64,000 nt of DNA from CAYNEI01 sp964396185. GTDB taxonomy: Archaea; Thermoplasmatota; SW-10-69-26. Under the pieces are notes generated by a model. It made no database searches, had not been told where the DNA came from, and was given only the letters and a program-made list of their open reading frames with translations. The stretch is taken from the NCBI GenBank assembly GCA_964396185.1, contig CAYNEI010000008.1, forward strand, positions 1 to 64,000, written 5' to 3'. A program made the position numbers and the translations under genes. Below, piece by piece: positions 7,763-15,647 of the stretch (position 1 is its first letter; every line of letters starts with the position of its first letter).

Positions 7763-8785
7763 TCAAGCCTCGTGGTTGGCCGCAGCCCGGATCCAGCCGG
7801 CCACCCGCTCCTCGCGGATGGTGTTGCCCTGGATGCGGACCTCCAGCTCGTCCTGCTTGGCCTCGATGCGCTCCACGAGCTCGCTGGCATCGGCCTCGGC
7901 AAGGTCCTGGATCGAGCGGATGCCGACGCGGGCGAGCACCTCAGCGTACTGGGGCCCCACGCCGCTGATGGCCATGAGCTCGGACATGGCTTGCCAGCGC
8001 GCCACGATGGTGGGCGGCACGTCGATGGCCTCGCTGATCTCGGTGGGATCAGCGTGGTAGAGCTCCCGGGTGTCCAGGATGCCCTCGCTGGCCAAGGCGG
8101 TGGTGTAGGCCTCGCCGATGCCCTCGATCTCCTCGACCTCGTAGACCAGGCCGAAGGGGTCGCTTGCTCGTGCTGGTTCGGACGTCTCTGGTTCGGACGT
8201 CGCCGGCTCGGAGGTTGCGAGCTCGCTGGGCGCGCGCGTTGCGATGACCTGGTCGACGGCCTCTGAGACCGTGTCCATGGAGGCCACGGTGTCGGGGCCC
8301 ACGAGCACGATGCGGTCCTCGATGCCCTCGTCGGTGCGCACACCCACGCGGCAGACCTGGTGGTGCTTGGATGCGTAGCTGAGCTGGATGTAGGCGATGG
8401 GTCCCAGGGCCTCGACCAGGCGCGAGCGCAGGCCGGCCGGGAGCTGGGTGGATGGCATGCCCGTGCGCAGGCGAGAGCGCGTGCGCGAGCGGGAGCCCTG
8501 CGGGCGGTCGGTGCGCAGCCGGTCGATGGTGGCCTCGATGTCCGTGAGGGTCTCGCGGGCGTTCTTCCGCCAGCCGGCTTCGAAGTAGGTCGCGCCGGGG
8601 GTGACCTGGCTGCGGTCCAGGTTGCGCCACTCCTCACGGGTCAGGGTGCGCTGGTGGACGCGGGTCTGGGTGGCGGTCTGGGTCTCCCCGGCCTGGCCTG
8701 GGCCAGCGTCGGCCTGGGCGGTCTCTTGGTCGTCGTGGTCGTCGGCTCCGCGCTTGAACATCGATTCGAACCTCTGGGGCATCAT
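7763..8785 (-). CDS. Helix-hairpin-helix (DUF4332-like) protein, linked to the VWA gene
   Basis: This 340-residue soluble protein has a polar N-terminus rich in Gln, Thr and Asp. The middle domain contains LVEALGPIAYIQLSYASKHHQVCRVG. The C-terminus has two helix-hairpin-helix units, EEIEGIGEAYTTALASEGI and AISGVGPQYAEVLARVGI, as in DUF4332 and related DNA- or RNA-binding modules. Between them lies a tandem TSEPATSEPETSEP linker. Its ATG overlaps the TGA of the VWA gene (ATGA, 8782-8785), so the two proteins are probably made together. No enzymatic function can be assigned. Confidence 0.7.
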   Translation of the reverse strand: MMPQRFESMFKRGADDHDDQETAQADAGPGQAGETQTATQTRVHQRTLTREEWRNLDRSQVTPGATYFEAGWRKNARETLTDIEATIDRLRTDRPQGSRSRTRSRLRTGMPSTQLPAGLRSRLVEALGPIAYIQLSYASKHHQVCRVGVRTDEGIEDRIVLVGPDTVASMDTVSEAVDQVIATRAPSELATSEPATSEPETSEPARASDPFGLVYEVEEIEGIGEAYTTALASEGILDTRELYHADPTEISEAIDVPPTIVARWQAMSELMAISGVGPQYAEVLARVGIRSIQDLAEADASELVERIEAKQDELEVRIQGNTIREERVAGWIRAAANHEA

Positions 8786-9627
8786 GAGATCGTCTCCTCG
8801 ACTCGCTCGATCACGGCCTCGAACTCGTCGGGGTCTTGGCCGTTGGTTTGACCGGGGGGTGGGGCGGGTTGCCAGATCGCTTGAGCGCCGGCCAGGCTGG
8901 CCAGGTGCTCGAAAGCGTGCTCTGGTGTGGGGTAGCATGCACCGCCGGTGGCCTGGCAGAGCTGGGTCAGCTCGGCCGGAGGATCAGGGGCCAGGGCGAT
9001 CACAGTGGTGCCGGCGTGCACGGCGAGTCGGGTGCACGCATCCAGGTCTTTCGGGGCTTGCTGGCCATCGGTGACGATGAGCACCGCTCGTGGCCCGGCA
9101 GGCGCCTCGGCGACGAGCTCGAGGCAGGCCTCCAGGCCAGCATCCAGCTCGAAGGTTCCACGGGGCTGGACCTTGAGGATCGAGGCCCCGCTGCACGCCT
9201 CAGGCGAGGCCAGCGGCTCCACGTGGCGCGTGGTCCCGCCTTGGACGACGGTGCCAGCCGTGCTCAGAAAGCCTCGGCCGCTGAGCAGGATACCGTCCAG
9301 CGTGTGGGCGGCGTTCTCGTACCGGGTCGTCTCATCCCCCTGGCGCATGGTGAGCGACGCGTCGACGAGGAAGGCCACGTTCAGACCTCCAGGCTCGCTG
9401 GTCGGGGGGATGAGGATCTCGAGCTCCGTTCCGGGCCCCACGGTGGCGCCTGCTGGCTCGATGGTCTCGACGGTGGCCACGGGCCAACCCGGCAGGGCCA
9501 GCGGCCCGCCGGGTTGGAGCGTTTGGCCCAACAGGTGGTCTGCCAGGGTCTCAGCGACGCTCTCGTGGCCCCAGCGCAGCTGCCCTGGGGGGAAAAGGAC
9601 CGTGAGCCTGGTCGCCAGCCTAGCCAT
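8782..9627 (-). CDS. von Willebrand factor A-domain protein
   Basis: In this 281-residue protein the VWA fold starts at about residue 83 with LNVAFLVDASLTMRQGD (MIDAS DxSxT), has a threonine-containing loop and reaches RAVLIVTDGQQAPKDL (MIDAS Asp). There is no signal peptide or membrane segment, so it is cytoplasmic, like VWA proteins that act with chaperone-like ATPases or metal-dependent complexes. No partner ATPase is in the window. The start is ATG 9627, with a TATA-like CTTAAG at 9653-9658 overlapping the end of the upstream methyltransferase gene. Confidence 0.8.
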   Translation of the reverse strand: MARLATRLTVLFPPGQLRWGHESVAETLADHLLGQTLQPGGPLALPGWPVATVETIEPAGATVGPGTELEILIPPTSEPGGLNVAFLVDASLTMRQGDETTRYENAAHTLDGILLSGRGFLSTAGTVVQGGTTRHVEPLASPEACSGASILKVQPRGTFELDAGLEACLELVAEAPAGPRAVLIVTDGQQAPKDLDACTRLAVHAGTTVIALAPDPPAELTQLCQATGGACYPTPEHAFEHLASLAGAQAIWQPAPPPGQTNGQDPDEFEAVIERVEETIS

Positions 9628-9653
9628 TCTGTCGCGTAGGTGCGTCTGGCACC

Positions 9654-10286
9654 TTAAGTAACTTCCCCGGGGGCTGGGTGGTCTGGTTGCTGATCCCGCC
9701 GCAGCTCGATGAGCTGGAGACGCTCCATCCCGAAGCTCACCTCGTCCACCAGCTCCCAGGCCAGCCCCTGCTCGTGGGCGTGGTCGCGGAGCGCATCGAT
9801 GGGCTGGAGGGTCGAGACGACGAGCAGGGCTCGCCCGCCGCGCGCGAGAAGCCGGGCCACGGCGTCGAGCACGCGCTGGGTCACCTGGCTGCCATCAGGT
9901 CCACCGTCCAGGGCCCGGTTGACGATGCCTCGCACGCGCTCATCTGGGCCCGTGGGCAGATACGGCGGGTTGCACGTCACCAGATCGAAGCGGGCGCGGA
10001 TGGCGTCTGCCAGGTCGGTGAGCACCACGTCCATGGCCAACGCGTTGGCCGCAGCGTTGGCTCGTGCGAGCCGACAGGCCGCTGGGTTCACATCCGTGGC
10101 CACCACGCGGGCGCCCTGTCGGGCCAGGACCAGGGCCACCAGCCCGGTGCCTGTGCACAGATCCAAGCAGCGCTGGCCGGGCGTGGCCTGGGCATGCTCA
10201 GCCAGCAGCAGGCTGTCCTCGGCGGGCTCGTAGACCTGGTCGTCGATAGCAAGCTCGAGCTCAAGCAGGGACAGGGTCTGGGGCAT
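9654..10286 (-). CDS. HemK2/PrmC-type release-factor glutamine methyltransferase
   Basis: The 210-residue protein has DDQVYEPAEDSLLLAEH at the N-terminus, SAM motif I CLDLCTGTGLVALVLARQG and the catalytic NPPY motif in FDLVTCNPPYLPTGPDE (about 115-131). It has the short single-domain length of archaeal and eukaryotic HemK2 enzymes, which methylate the GGQ glutamine of aRF1. The ATG shares one base with the TGA of ksgA (TGATG at 10286). This is the last gene of the pus10 operon. Confidence 0.88.
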   Translation of the reverse strand: MPQTLSLLELELAIDDQVYEPAEDSLLLAEHAQATPGQRCLDLCTGTGLVALVLARQGARVVATDVNPAACRLARANAAANALAMDVVLTDLADAIRARFDLVTCNPPYLPTGPDERVRGIVNRALDGGPDGSQVTQRVLDAVARLLARGGRALLVVSTLQPIDALRDHAHEQGLAWELVDEVSFGMERLQLIELRRDQQPDHPAPGEVT

Positions 10287-11029
10287 CAGGCCCGCTCCTC
10301 GATGATCCGATCGGCGAGCTCGGCCCACTCTTCGGGGGTGAGCTTGGCCGGTCGCAGGGTCGCGTAGCCCATGGCGTCCAACGCGGCTCTCGCGCCGGGG
10401 GTAGCCTTGAGGCTGGACCGCAGCATCTTGCGGCGCTGGGTGAACGTGTGGTCGATGAGGTGCTCGAGCAGCTCCGGGTCGCGCGCGGTGATGGGCTCTG
10501 CGGGCTCGATGCGCACACACGCGCTGGTGACCTGGGGCGGAGGGCTGAACGCGCCGGCGGGGATGGTGAACAGGCGCTCAGCGCGGGCCTTGAGGCCCAG
10601 CTTGGCGCTCAACCGGCTCCACTGTTTCGTGCCGGGCTGGGCCACGAGGCGGTCAGCGAACTCCTTTTGTAACGTGAGCACGGCCAGCTCGTAGTCGTGT
10701 TCGAGGAGCTCGAAGATCACTGGCGAGCTGATCTGGTAGGGGAGGTTGGAGACGAGCTTATGGAAAGGGGGCCACGGGGTCTGGGCGGCATCGCCTTGGA
10801 TGAGCTCGAAGCGCTCGTGGTCGCCGAAGCGCTCGGCCACGAGCATGGCCAGGCCACGATCGAGCTCGATGGCGGTGACGTGCGCGCCAGCGGCGAGCAG
10901 GTGCTCGGTGAGCTCGCCCCGGCCGGGCCCGATCTCCAGCACCTTGTCCCCGACAGCGAGCTCGGCGGCCTCGACCACGCGCTCAAGGTAGCCCTGGTCG
11001 GTGAGGAAGTGCTGTCCAAGGTGGGCCAT
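10286..11029 (-). CDS. rsmA: 16S rRNA adenine N6-dimethyltransferase KsgA/Dim1
   Basis: The 247-residue protein has the family's N-terminal GQHFLTDQGYLERVVEAA, motif I VLEIGPGRGELTEHLLAAGA, AIELDRGLA, and the substrate motif LVSNLPYQISSPVIFELL (NLPY at about residue 99). The C-terminal helical domain includes FTQRRKMLRSSLK. It dimethylates two adjacent adenines in the 3' hairpin of small-subunit rRNA, a late ribosome-assembly step. It sits between DUF655 and the HemK-type gene, the standard archaeal order. Confidence 0.95.
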   Translation of the reverse strand: MAHLGQHFLTDQGYLERVVEAAELAVGDKVLEIGPGRGELTEHLLAAGAHVTAIELDRGLAMLVAERFGDHERFELIQGDAAQTPWPPFHKLVSNLPYQISSPVIFELLEHDYELAVLTLQKEFADRLVAQPGTKQWSRLSAKLGLKARAERLFTIPAGAFSPPPQVTSACVRIEPAEPITARDPELLEHLIDHTFTQRRKMLRSSLKATPGARAALDAMGYATLRPAKLTPEEWAELADRIIEERA

Positions 11030-11057
11030 CTTAGGCCTCCTGGCGCGACTCGCCGCT

Positions 11058-11642
11058 TCAGCGGCGGTGCCCGCCGCGACCGTGGTCGTCGTCCTTCGGG
11101 GGCCGGGCGTAGAGGTGGTACTTCTCGTGCTCGTCCTGGAGCTCGAGCTCGATGCGCTTGGCCACGAGCTTGGCGGGCTGGTGGAGCGCGGGGATGCGCT
11201 CGTCCAGGTCCTCGAAGCTCTCGAAAGTCCCCTGCTTGCGCTCGTCGAGGATGGCCTTCATGAGCTTCTTGCCAAGGCCAGGCAGCAGCTCAAGCACGTG
11301 CATGCGCGTGGAGATGGCACCGCCCTCGTTGTAGATGTGGAGGAAGCGCTCCTCGTCGGCCTCGACGAGCTCCTCGAGCACGTACGGGAGCTCGTTCTGA
11401 GCGTTGTGGGTCATGTCATCGTAGTGGATGCGACCGCGAACGCGCTCGATCTTCTCGCGGTCGTCGATCTCCTTGCCGATGTAGACCCGGTCGCCCACCA
11501 GCAGGTTCTCACCGGCCTTGGGCACGAGCTCGAAGAGGACGAAGTCTTGGTCCCCGACAGCGTACGCGACGGGTTCGCGTTTCCCAGGGTCGTCCGGCCG
11601 TCCACTGGGTAGGTAGTCGAGGATGTAGGCGTAGTCCTCCAT
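11058..11642 (-). CDS. DUF655 family protein (archaeal RNA-binding/HhH protein)
   Basis: The 194-residue protein begins EDYAYILDYLPSGRPDD, the conserved N-terminus of DUF655. An OB-like segment (LLVGDRVYIGKE) and a helix-hairpin-helix region (MHVLELLPGLGKKLMKAILDER) follow. It ends in a basic/acidic tail KDDDHGRGGHRR. Its role is unknown, but it is nearly always next to rpoF and ksgA in archaea, which points to rRNA or transcript processing (inference from context). Short gaps of 9 and 28 bases to its neighbours fit one operon. Confidence 0.9.
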   Translation of the reverse strand: MEDYAYILDYLPSGRPDDPGKREPVAYAVGDQDFVLFELVPKAGENLLVGDRVYIGKEIDDREKIERVRGRIHYDDMTHNAQNELPYVLEELVEADEERFLHIYNEGGAISTRMHVLELLPGLGKKLMKAILDERKQGTFESFEDLDERIPALHQPAKLVAKRIELELQDEHEKYHLYARPPKDDDHGRGGHRR

Positions 11643-11651
11643 GGCCGGACC

Positions 11652-12005
11652 TCAGAGGTGATTCTCGACGATGCTGATAATCGTGTCGGAGTCCTCTTCC
11701 GTCAGCTCTTGGCGGTCCTTGGCGAACACGGCCTTGAGCTCCTCGGGGTCCGTGGGGCACAGGTTCACGATCTTGACGGCCTGGGCAGGCGTGACGCGGT
11801 CCAGGGCCTCGAGCTCGGCGCGCAGGGCCAGCGCGGTCTCCTCGCTGCCCAGGCGGTCGAAGGCCTTGGCATGGTCCAGGCTGAGCTTCTGCTCGTAGGA
11901 GAGCTCGCCACGCTCGGCGCGCTCCTTCTCGAGCAAGTGGTGGACCTCTGGCACGGAGAGCATCTCGCCGTCCAGCTCTTGCGGGGTCTTGGCCACGGAG
12001 ATCAC
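11652..12005 (-). CDS. rpoF: RNA polymerase subunit F (Rpo4/RPB4)
   Basis: The 117-residue protein has the RPB4 architecture: an N-terminal segment LDGEMLSVPEVHHLLEKERAE, a central helix with ELSYEQKLSLDHAKAFDRL, and the C-terminal HRDC-like half (RVTPAQAVKIVNLCPTDPEELKAVFAK). With Rpo7 it forms the stalk of archaeal RNA polymerase. Its first bases overlap the end of rpl21e by 4. Confidence 0.93.
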   Translation of the reverse strand: MISVAKTPQELDGEMLSVPEVHHLLEKERAERGELSYEQKLSLDHAKAFDRLGSEETALALRAELEALDRVTPAQAVKIVNLCPTDPEELKAVFAKDRQELTEEDSDTIISIVENHL

Positions 12006-12295
12006 TCCTGCAGGACCAGGTGCTCTGGCCGCACGACCAACGTCTTGGGCTTGTTGCCGTCCTTGAACTGGACGACGAAGCTGTTGCCCTGTTTACCAGA
12101 GACGGTGCCCGTGACCCCCTGGAAACGGGGATGGGGCATGCCCTTCTGGATCGCGGGGTTGATCCGGACGTTGACGGTGTCGCCCTCCGAGAACTCGCGC
12201 AGGCTGTGGGTGACAGGCGGCACGCCCTTCTCGCGGACGCTCTTTCTCAGTCTGGACCGCGTGCGGTTGCGCGGGCCCTTCGAACGCTTGACCAT
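12002..12295 (-). CDS. rpl21e: 50S ribosomal protein L21e
   Basis: The 97-residue basic protein reads MVKRSKGPRNRTRSRLRKSV at the start and contains FSEGDTVNVRINPAIQKGMP and FQGVTGTVSGKQGNSFVV, the standard L21e SH3-like barrel. It has the full family length. It sits 6 bases after pus10 and overlaps rpoF, so it is part of one transcript. Confidence 0.95.
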   Translation of the reverse strand: MVKRSKGPRNRTRSRLRKSVREKGVPPVTHSLREFSEGDTVNVRINPAIQKGMPHPRFQGVTGTVSGKQGNSFVVQFKDGNKPKTLVVRPEHLVLQE

Positions 12296-12301
12296 GTGGA
12301 A

Positions 12302-13573
12302 TCACTCCGTGGGCGGATACGACCGTTCGTCGTCGAGACCCGGCGGACCCTCGACCTCAACGACGTCCAGCGCTTCGCACACCGCCTCGGTCCCGACCTC
12401 GTCGGCCAGGTTGGGCGTCGTGCGGCCGCCGTCGCCGTTGATGAGCTCCTTGATGTAAAGCCCTGCCTCTCCCTCGATGAGGAGGCGAGCGTGGAGCCCG
12501 TCGTCGTCTCGCGAACGGACCCGGCAGCGCGCAACTTCGCGGTGGCGCACCTTGTCAGCACGCCTGTGCGACACCCGTGAGGGCGTGCGCTGGGCCACCG
12601 GGGCCGCTTCGAGCATATGGCACGCCTTCAAAAGCGTTTCCCTCGGTACGGGGTCGGTGAACGCCACGTCGGCCTCGTAGGCCTTCCCACCGGAGGCCTG
12701 CTTGACCAGCTTGACAGCCTCCTTCTCGACGAACTTCAGGCCTCCCACGTCGACAGCGGGTTCGCCGCCCCGGTTGATGGCCTCCTGGAGCGCGTCCAGG
12801 TCTAGATCCCGCTTGCGGGGGTCCACGAGCTCGAGCACGAACGGGCGGCCTGTGCCCAGGCAGAGCGCGTCCACGTCCTCGCGGCCAGCACCGTGGAACT
12901 TGGCCTCGGTGGCCCCACTGGCCTCCAGGCCCGGTTGCTCGATGAAATCCTCCACCGTGATGAGGTACTGGCGGCCCGTGGCGCCGCACCTGGTGCAGCC
13001 GGTGCCTTTGCAGCGTCGGCAGGGCCACTTGGTCTGCGGCAGGCCACGGGTCTTCTTGCGGTAGCGCCCGTAGATGAACAGCGAGCGGTACGTGAACACC
13101 ACGTGGTCGAAGCGGGTGTCGATCACCGCCGTGACGTCGGGCGTCTTGAACTCGACCTCCCAGTCGTCGTGCTTGGCGTCCAAGCGCTTGCCGATCTCCC
13201 GGTTCAGCTCGCTCGTGATGGACTCGGTCTCTTCAGCCCCGATGGCTGCCCAGAGGGTCTCGTCCCGCTCCTCGATGGCCGGGTCCACGCGCACGCCCAC
13301 CAGGAACGTCTCGAAGCCGATCGGGGCCAGCGCGTGCTCCACCACCTCGGCCATCTTCTCGACGCGGTCGAAGAGACCCTCGCAGAGCTGGCAAGCGCTG
13401 GGGGAGACCGTCTCCAGGCCCCACTGCTCGGCCAGCATCCGGCCTCGTTCATCGTTGCCGAGCCCGAAGTCGACCCGAGCGAAGCACCGGCCCAGGCAAT
13501 GCTCGCAGAGATCCATGGTCTCAGCGGCCTGGCTGGCGGGTGCTTCGAGCTCGGGGGCGAGGATCTCGCGCAC
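12302..13573 (-). CDS. pus10: tRNA pseudouridine synthase Pus10
   Basis: The 423-residue protein carries an N-terminal zinc site LCEHCLGRCF...CQLCEGL (about 22-64) and a second Cys cluster PCRRCKGTGCTRCGATG (about 185-200). The catalytic core FHGAGREDVDALCLGTGRPF supplies the catalytic Asp (about 235), and RTPSRVSHRRADKVR lies in the C-terminal part. Pus10 makes pseudouridine 54 and/or 55 in archaeal tRNA. The GTG start at 13573 lies 24 bases from the TATA centre at about 13597. It heads the six-gene operon down to 9654. Confidence 0.93.
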   Translation of the reverse strand: MREILAPELEAPASQAAETMDLCEHCLGRCFARVDFGLGNDERGRMLAEQWGLETVSPSACQLCEGLFDRVEKMAEVVEHALAPIGFETFLVGVRVDPAIEERDETLWAAIGAEETESITSELNREIGKRLDAKHDDWEVEFKTPDVTAVIDTRFDHVVFTYRSLFIYGRYRKKTRGLPQTKWPCRRCKGTGCTRCGATGRQYLITVEDFIEQPGLEASGATEAKFHGAGREDVDALCLGTGRPFVLELVDPRKRDLDLDALQEAINRGGEPAVDVGGLKFVEKEAVKLVKQASGGKAYEADVAFTDPVPRETLLKACHMLEAAPVAQRTPSRVSHRRADKVRHREVARCRVRSRDDDGLHARLLIEGEAGLYIKELINGDGGRTTPNLADEVGTEAVCEALDVVEVEGPPGLDDERSYPPTE

Positions 13574-13593
13574 GCCCTCCCCAGCGGCTCCGT

Positions 13594-13600
13594 GTATATG
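13594..13600 (-). promoter_or_regulatory. TATA box of the pus10-rpl21e-rpoF-DUF655-ksgA-hemK operon
   Basis: The minus strand reads CATATAC, centred 24 bases before the pus10 GTG. This implies a leaderless transcript. It overlaps the 3' end of the preceding gene (stop at 13606). Confidence 0.6.
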
Positions 13601-13605
13601 AGCCC

Positions 13606-14604
13606 TTAGACCAGCGTTCCCGGCGCGGCCTCAGCCGCGCTGGAGGCGTGGAAGATGGCCACGTTGTCGATCTGGATGGCGCACTCGCAGCTCGGGTCCA
13701 GCTCACCGTGGTTGAAGCCCCAGAAGCTCACCTGGACGATGCGCAGGTGCGAGAGGATCGCGTGGCGCTCGTCGTGGTCCGCGGCCGTCCAGTTCTGGGC
13801 GGCCGGATCGCACGCGTCGCCTCGCGTGACCAGGTTGGCCTCAGCGGGGTCGACGGCCACGCGGCCGTCGCCGGCCTGGTGGTCCTGAAGCACGGCGGCG
13901 TTGAAGTTCAGCGAGCAGTCCAGGAAGACCGCAACCCATGGCGTGACCTCCTCAAGTGGGGTCGCGCTCAGCGAGACCTGCACGGAGGCCTTGTCGCTGA
14001 TCGCCCCGTCCTCGACGTCGAACTCAAGCGCGTCGAAATCAGCGGTGTAGGCCTGGTGGGGGCTGGACCACGCTTGCCACATGTTGTGGTCCGAGAGGCT
14101 CGTGTCGGCTGCGATGCGGGCCTCCCGGTCCGCGTCGGCGTCCACGGTGTCGACCAGCGTGGAATCGCCGGTGCTCCAGTGGACCGCGTCGTCGCGGGCC
14201 AGCTTGGCCGGGTTGAGCCAGGCCACGTCCACACCCTCCTCATCGGAGAAGACGCAGTAGCCGTACCCGGAGAGGAAGAGCGCCTCCTGGACCGGGAACT
14301 TGCCGATCTGGTCGCCAGCGGCGGTGACGTTCTCGGCCGCGCCGTCGGTGTCGTTCTCCGAGGCCGCCACGGCGCTGTTCTCGGCGCGCTGCTGCCAGGT
14401 CCCGGAGCCGTAGAAGGCCTGGTGGCCCACGCCGATGCACTCGTCCAGCGCGGTGCCCTGGATGGGTTCAGAGGGTCCGGGCGGGATCCAGGCCTCGAAG
14501 TCCCCGTTGACGATGATGTTCGGCGTCACGCCGCCTGCTGCGGCTGTGGCGCCGAGCAGGGCGACGGTGGTGATCAGCGTGGCTACGATGCTGGTTCTGT
14601 CCAT
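13606..14604 (-). CDS. Secreted protein with possible carbohydrate-binding-like fold
   Basis: The 332-residue protein has a signal peptide (TSIVATLITTVALLGATAAA) and a mature part starting VTPNIIVNGDFEAW, the opening strand of many jelly-roll carbohydrate- or cell-surface-binding modules. It has several N-x-S/T sequons, many acidic residues and four to six cysteines (CIGVG, YCVFSD, DCSLN, CECAIQIDN). The end QIDNVAIFHAS is again jelly-roll-like. The function is unknown. A purine-rich GGGAGAGG precedes the ATG, and GGATAGAT (about 14655-14662) could be its promoter. Confidence 0.65.
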   Translation of the reverse strand: MDRTSIVATLITTVALLGATAAAGGVTPNIIVNGDFEAWIPPGPSEPIQGTALDECIGVGHQAFYGSGTWQQRAENSAVAASENDTDGAAENVTAAGDQIGKFPVQEALFLSGYGYCVFSDEEGVDVAWLNPAKLARDDAVHWSTGDSTLVDTVDADADREARIAADTSLSDHNMWQAWSSPHQAYTADFDALEFDVEDGAISDKASVQVSLSATPLEEVTPWVAVFLDCSLNFNAAVLQDHQAGDGRVAVDPAEANLVTRGDACDPAAQNWTAADHDERHAILSHLRIVQVSFWGFNHGELDPSCECAIQIDNVAIFHASSAAEAAPGTLV

Positions 14605-14756
14605 CTTGCTACCTCTCCCACGGCCCCCCCCAGCCTCCTCGGCGGTTCGGCCGCGTTCATCTATCCGGGGCCTCCCATATCACCCTATCCCCCCCCCAGG
14701 ATCCCGTTCAGGGATCGAGGGAGAAGGTTCTCGTCCCCCGAGCACGATGAGCACCC

Positions 14757-15041
14757 ATGGCGCGCAAGCACGTCTTCATCGACGGCAAGGTCCAGGGTGT
14801 CTTCTTCCGGGACTCCACCCGGCGCAAGGCCGGAGAGCTTGGCGTAGAGGGCTGGGTGCGCAACCTGCCAGATGGGCGCGTGGAAGGCCTCTTCGAGGGC
14901 TCCAGCGACGCCGTGGAAGCGCTCATCGCCTGGTGCTACGAAGGCCCGCCGGCGGCCAACGTGGAGGAGGTCCAGGTCCAGGAGGCCGAAGCGGACGAGC
15001 CGGTGGACGGGTTCGAGGTGCTGGCGACGCCGTCCCCCTGA
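14757..15041 (+). CDS. acyP: Acylphosphatase
   Basis: This 94-residue single-domain protein has the catalytic motif GKVQGVFFRDSTRRKAGELG (Arg at about residue 18) and GWVRNLPDGRVEGLFEG (catalytic Asn at about 36). It has the usual family length. It hydrolyses acyl phosphates such as carbamoyl- or acetyl-phosphate in the cytosol. Confidence 0.95.
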   Translation: MARKHVFIDGKVQGVFFRDSTRRKAGELGVEGWVRNLPDGRVEGLFEGSSDAVEALIAWCYEGPPAANVEEVQVQEAEADEPVDGFEVLATPSP

Positions 15042-15115
15042 CCCTGCTCTCCGGACGACCGTGGCCACCGGCCCAAAACGGACCCTTCAAGACCCTTCCC
15101 CTGCCTCCCCATGGC

Positions 15116-15571
15116 ATGCTGCCCCGTCGTCTCATGACCGTGGCTGGCACGAGTCTCGCGGTTGTCGGCGTGATCGCCTACGCCTTCCTCCCGTACCAGA
15201 CCTACGAGGCGCTCATCATCGGTGTTGGCCTGGGTGCGGCCGTCGTGCTGGCTGGTCATCTGGGCGGTGGGCCCCAGCCGGTGCCCCGCGGGGGCTACAG
15301 CTTCGAACAAGCTATGGCGCTGCTCTGGCGCGCCACCGTGGGCGGGCTCGTCGTCGCGGGCACCCTCGTCGCCATCGGTTTCATCCTCTGGACCCTGGAG
15401 GGGACCGGGCCCATGGGGATCCTCTTCCTCTTCGCAGCCAGCCTGGCCGTGCTCTACCTCTCGGTCATCTCCGCCGTTGGTCTCGTCCACGTGAGCCACA
15501 TCACGAGCCGCGAGGACCCAGCCGCCGAGCCGGAGGCGCGCCCTGAGGAGACCCTGGAGCCGGGGCCGTGA
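15116..15571 (+). CDS. Four-helix integral membrane protein, unknown function
   Basis: In this 151-residue protein four membrane helices can be seen: about 7-26 (MTVAGTSLAVVGVIAYAFLP), 30-50, 75-96 and 102-126. A short hydrophilic tail rich in Glu and Pro follows. No motif identifies a transported substrate or an enzyme. ATG 15116 is used; ATG 15134 is an equally reasonable start that removes a basic MLPRR leader. Confidence 0.6.
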   Translation: MLPRRLMTVAGTSLAVVGVIAYAFLPYQTYEALIIGVGLGAAVVLAGHLGGGPQPVPRGGYSFEQAMALLWRATVGGLVVAGTLVAIGFILWTLEGTGPMGILFLFAASLAVLYLSVISAVGLVHVSHITSREDPAAEPEARPEETLEPGP

Positions 15572-15647
15572 GCCGCACGACACATCCTTGAACGGTCAAA
15601 CCGTCCATCCAGTCACCCTTTAGACCCCCCTGGGAACCATTGGCACG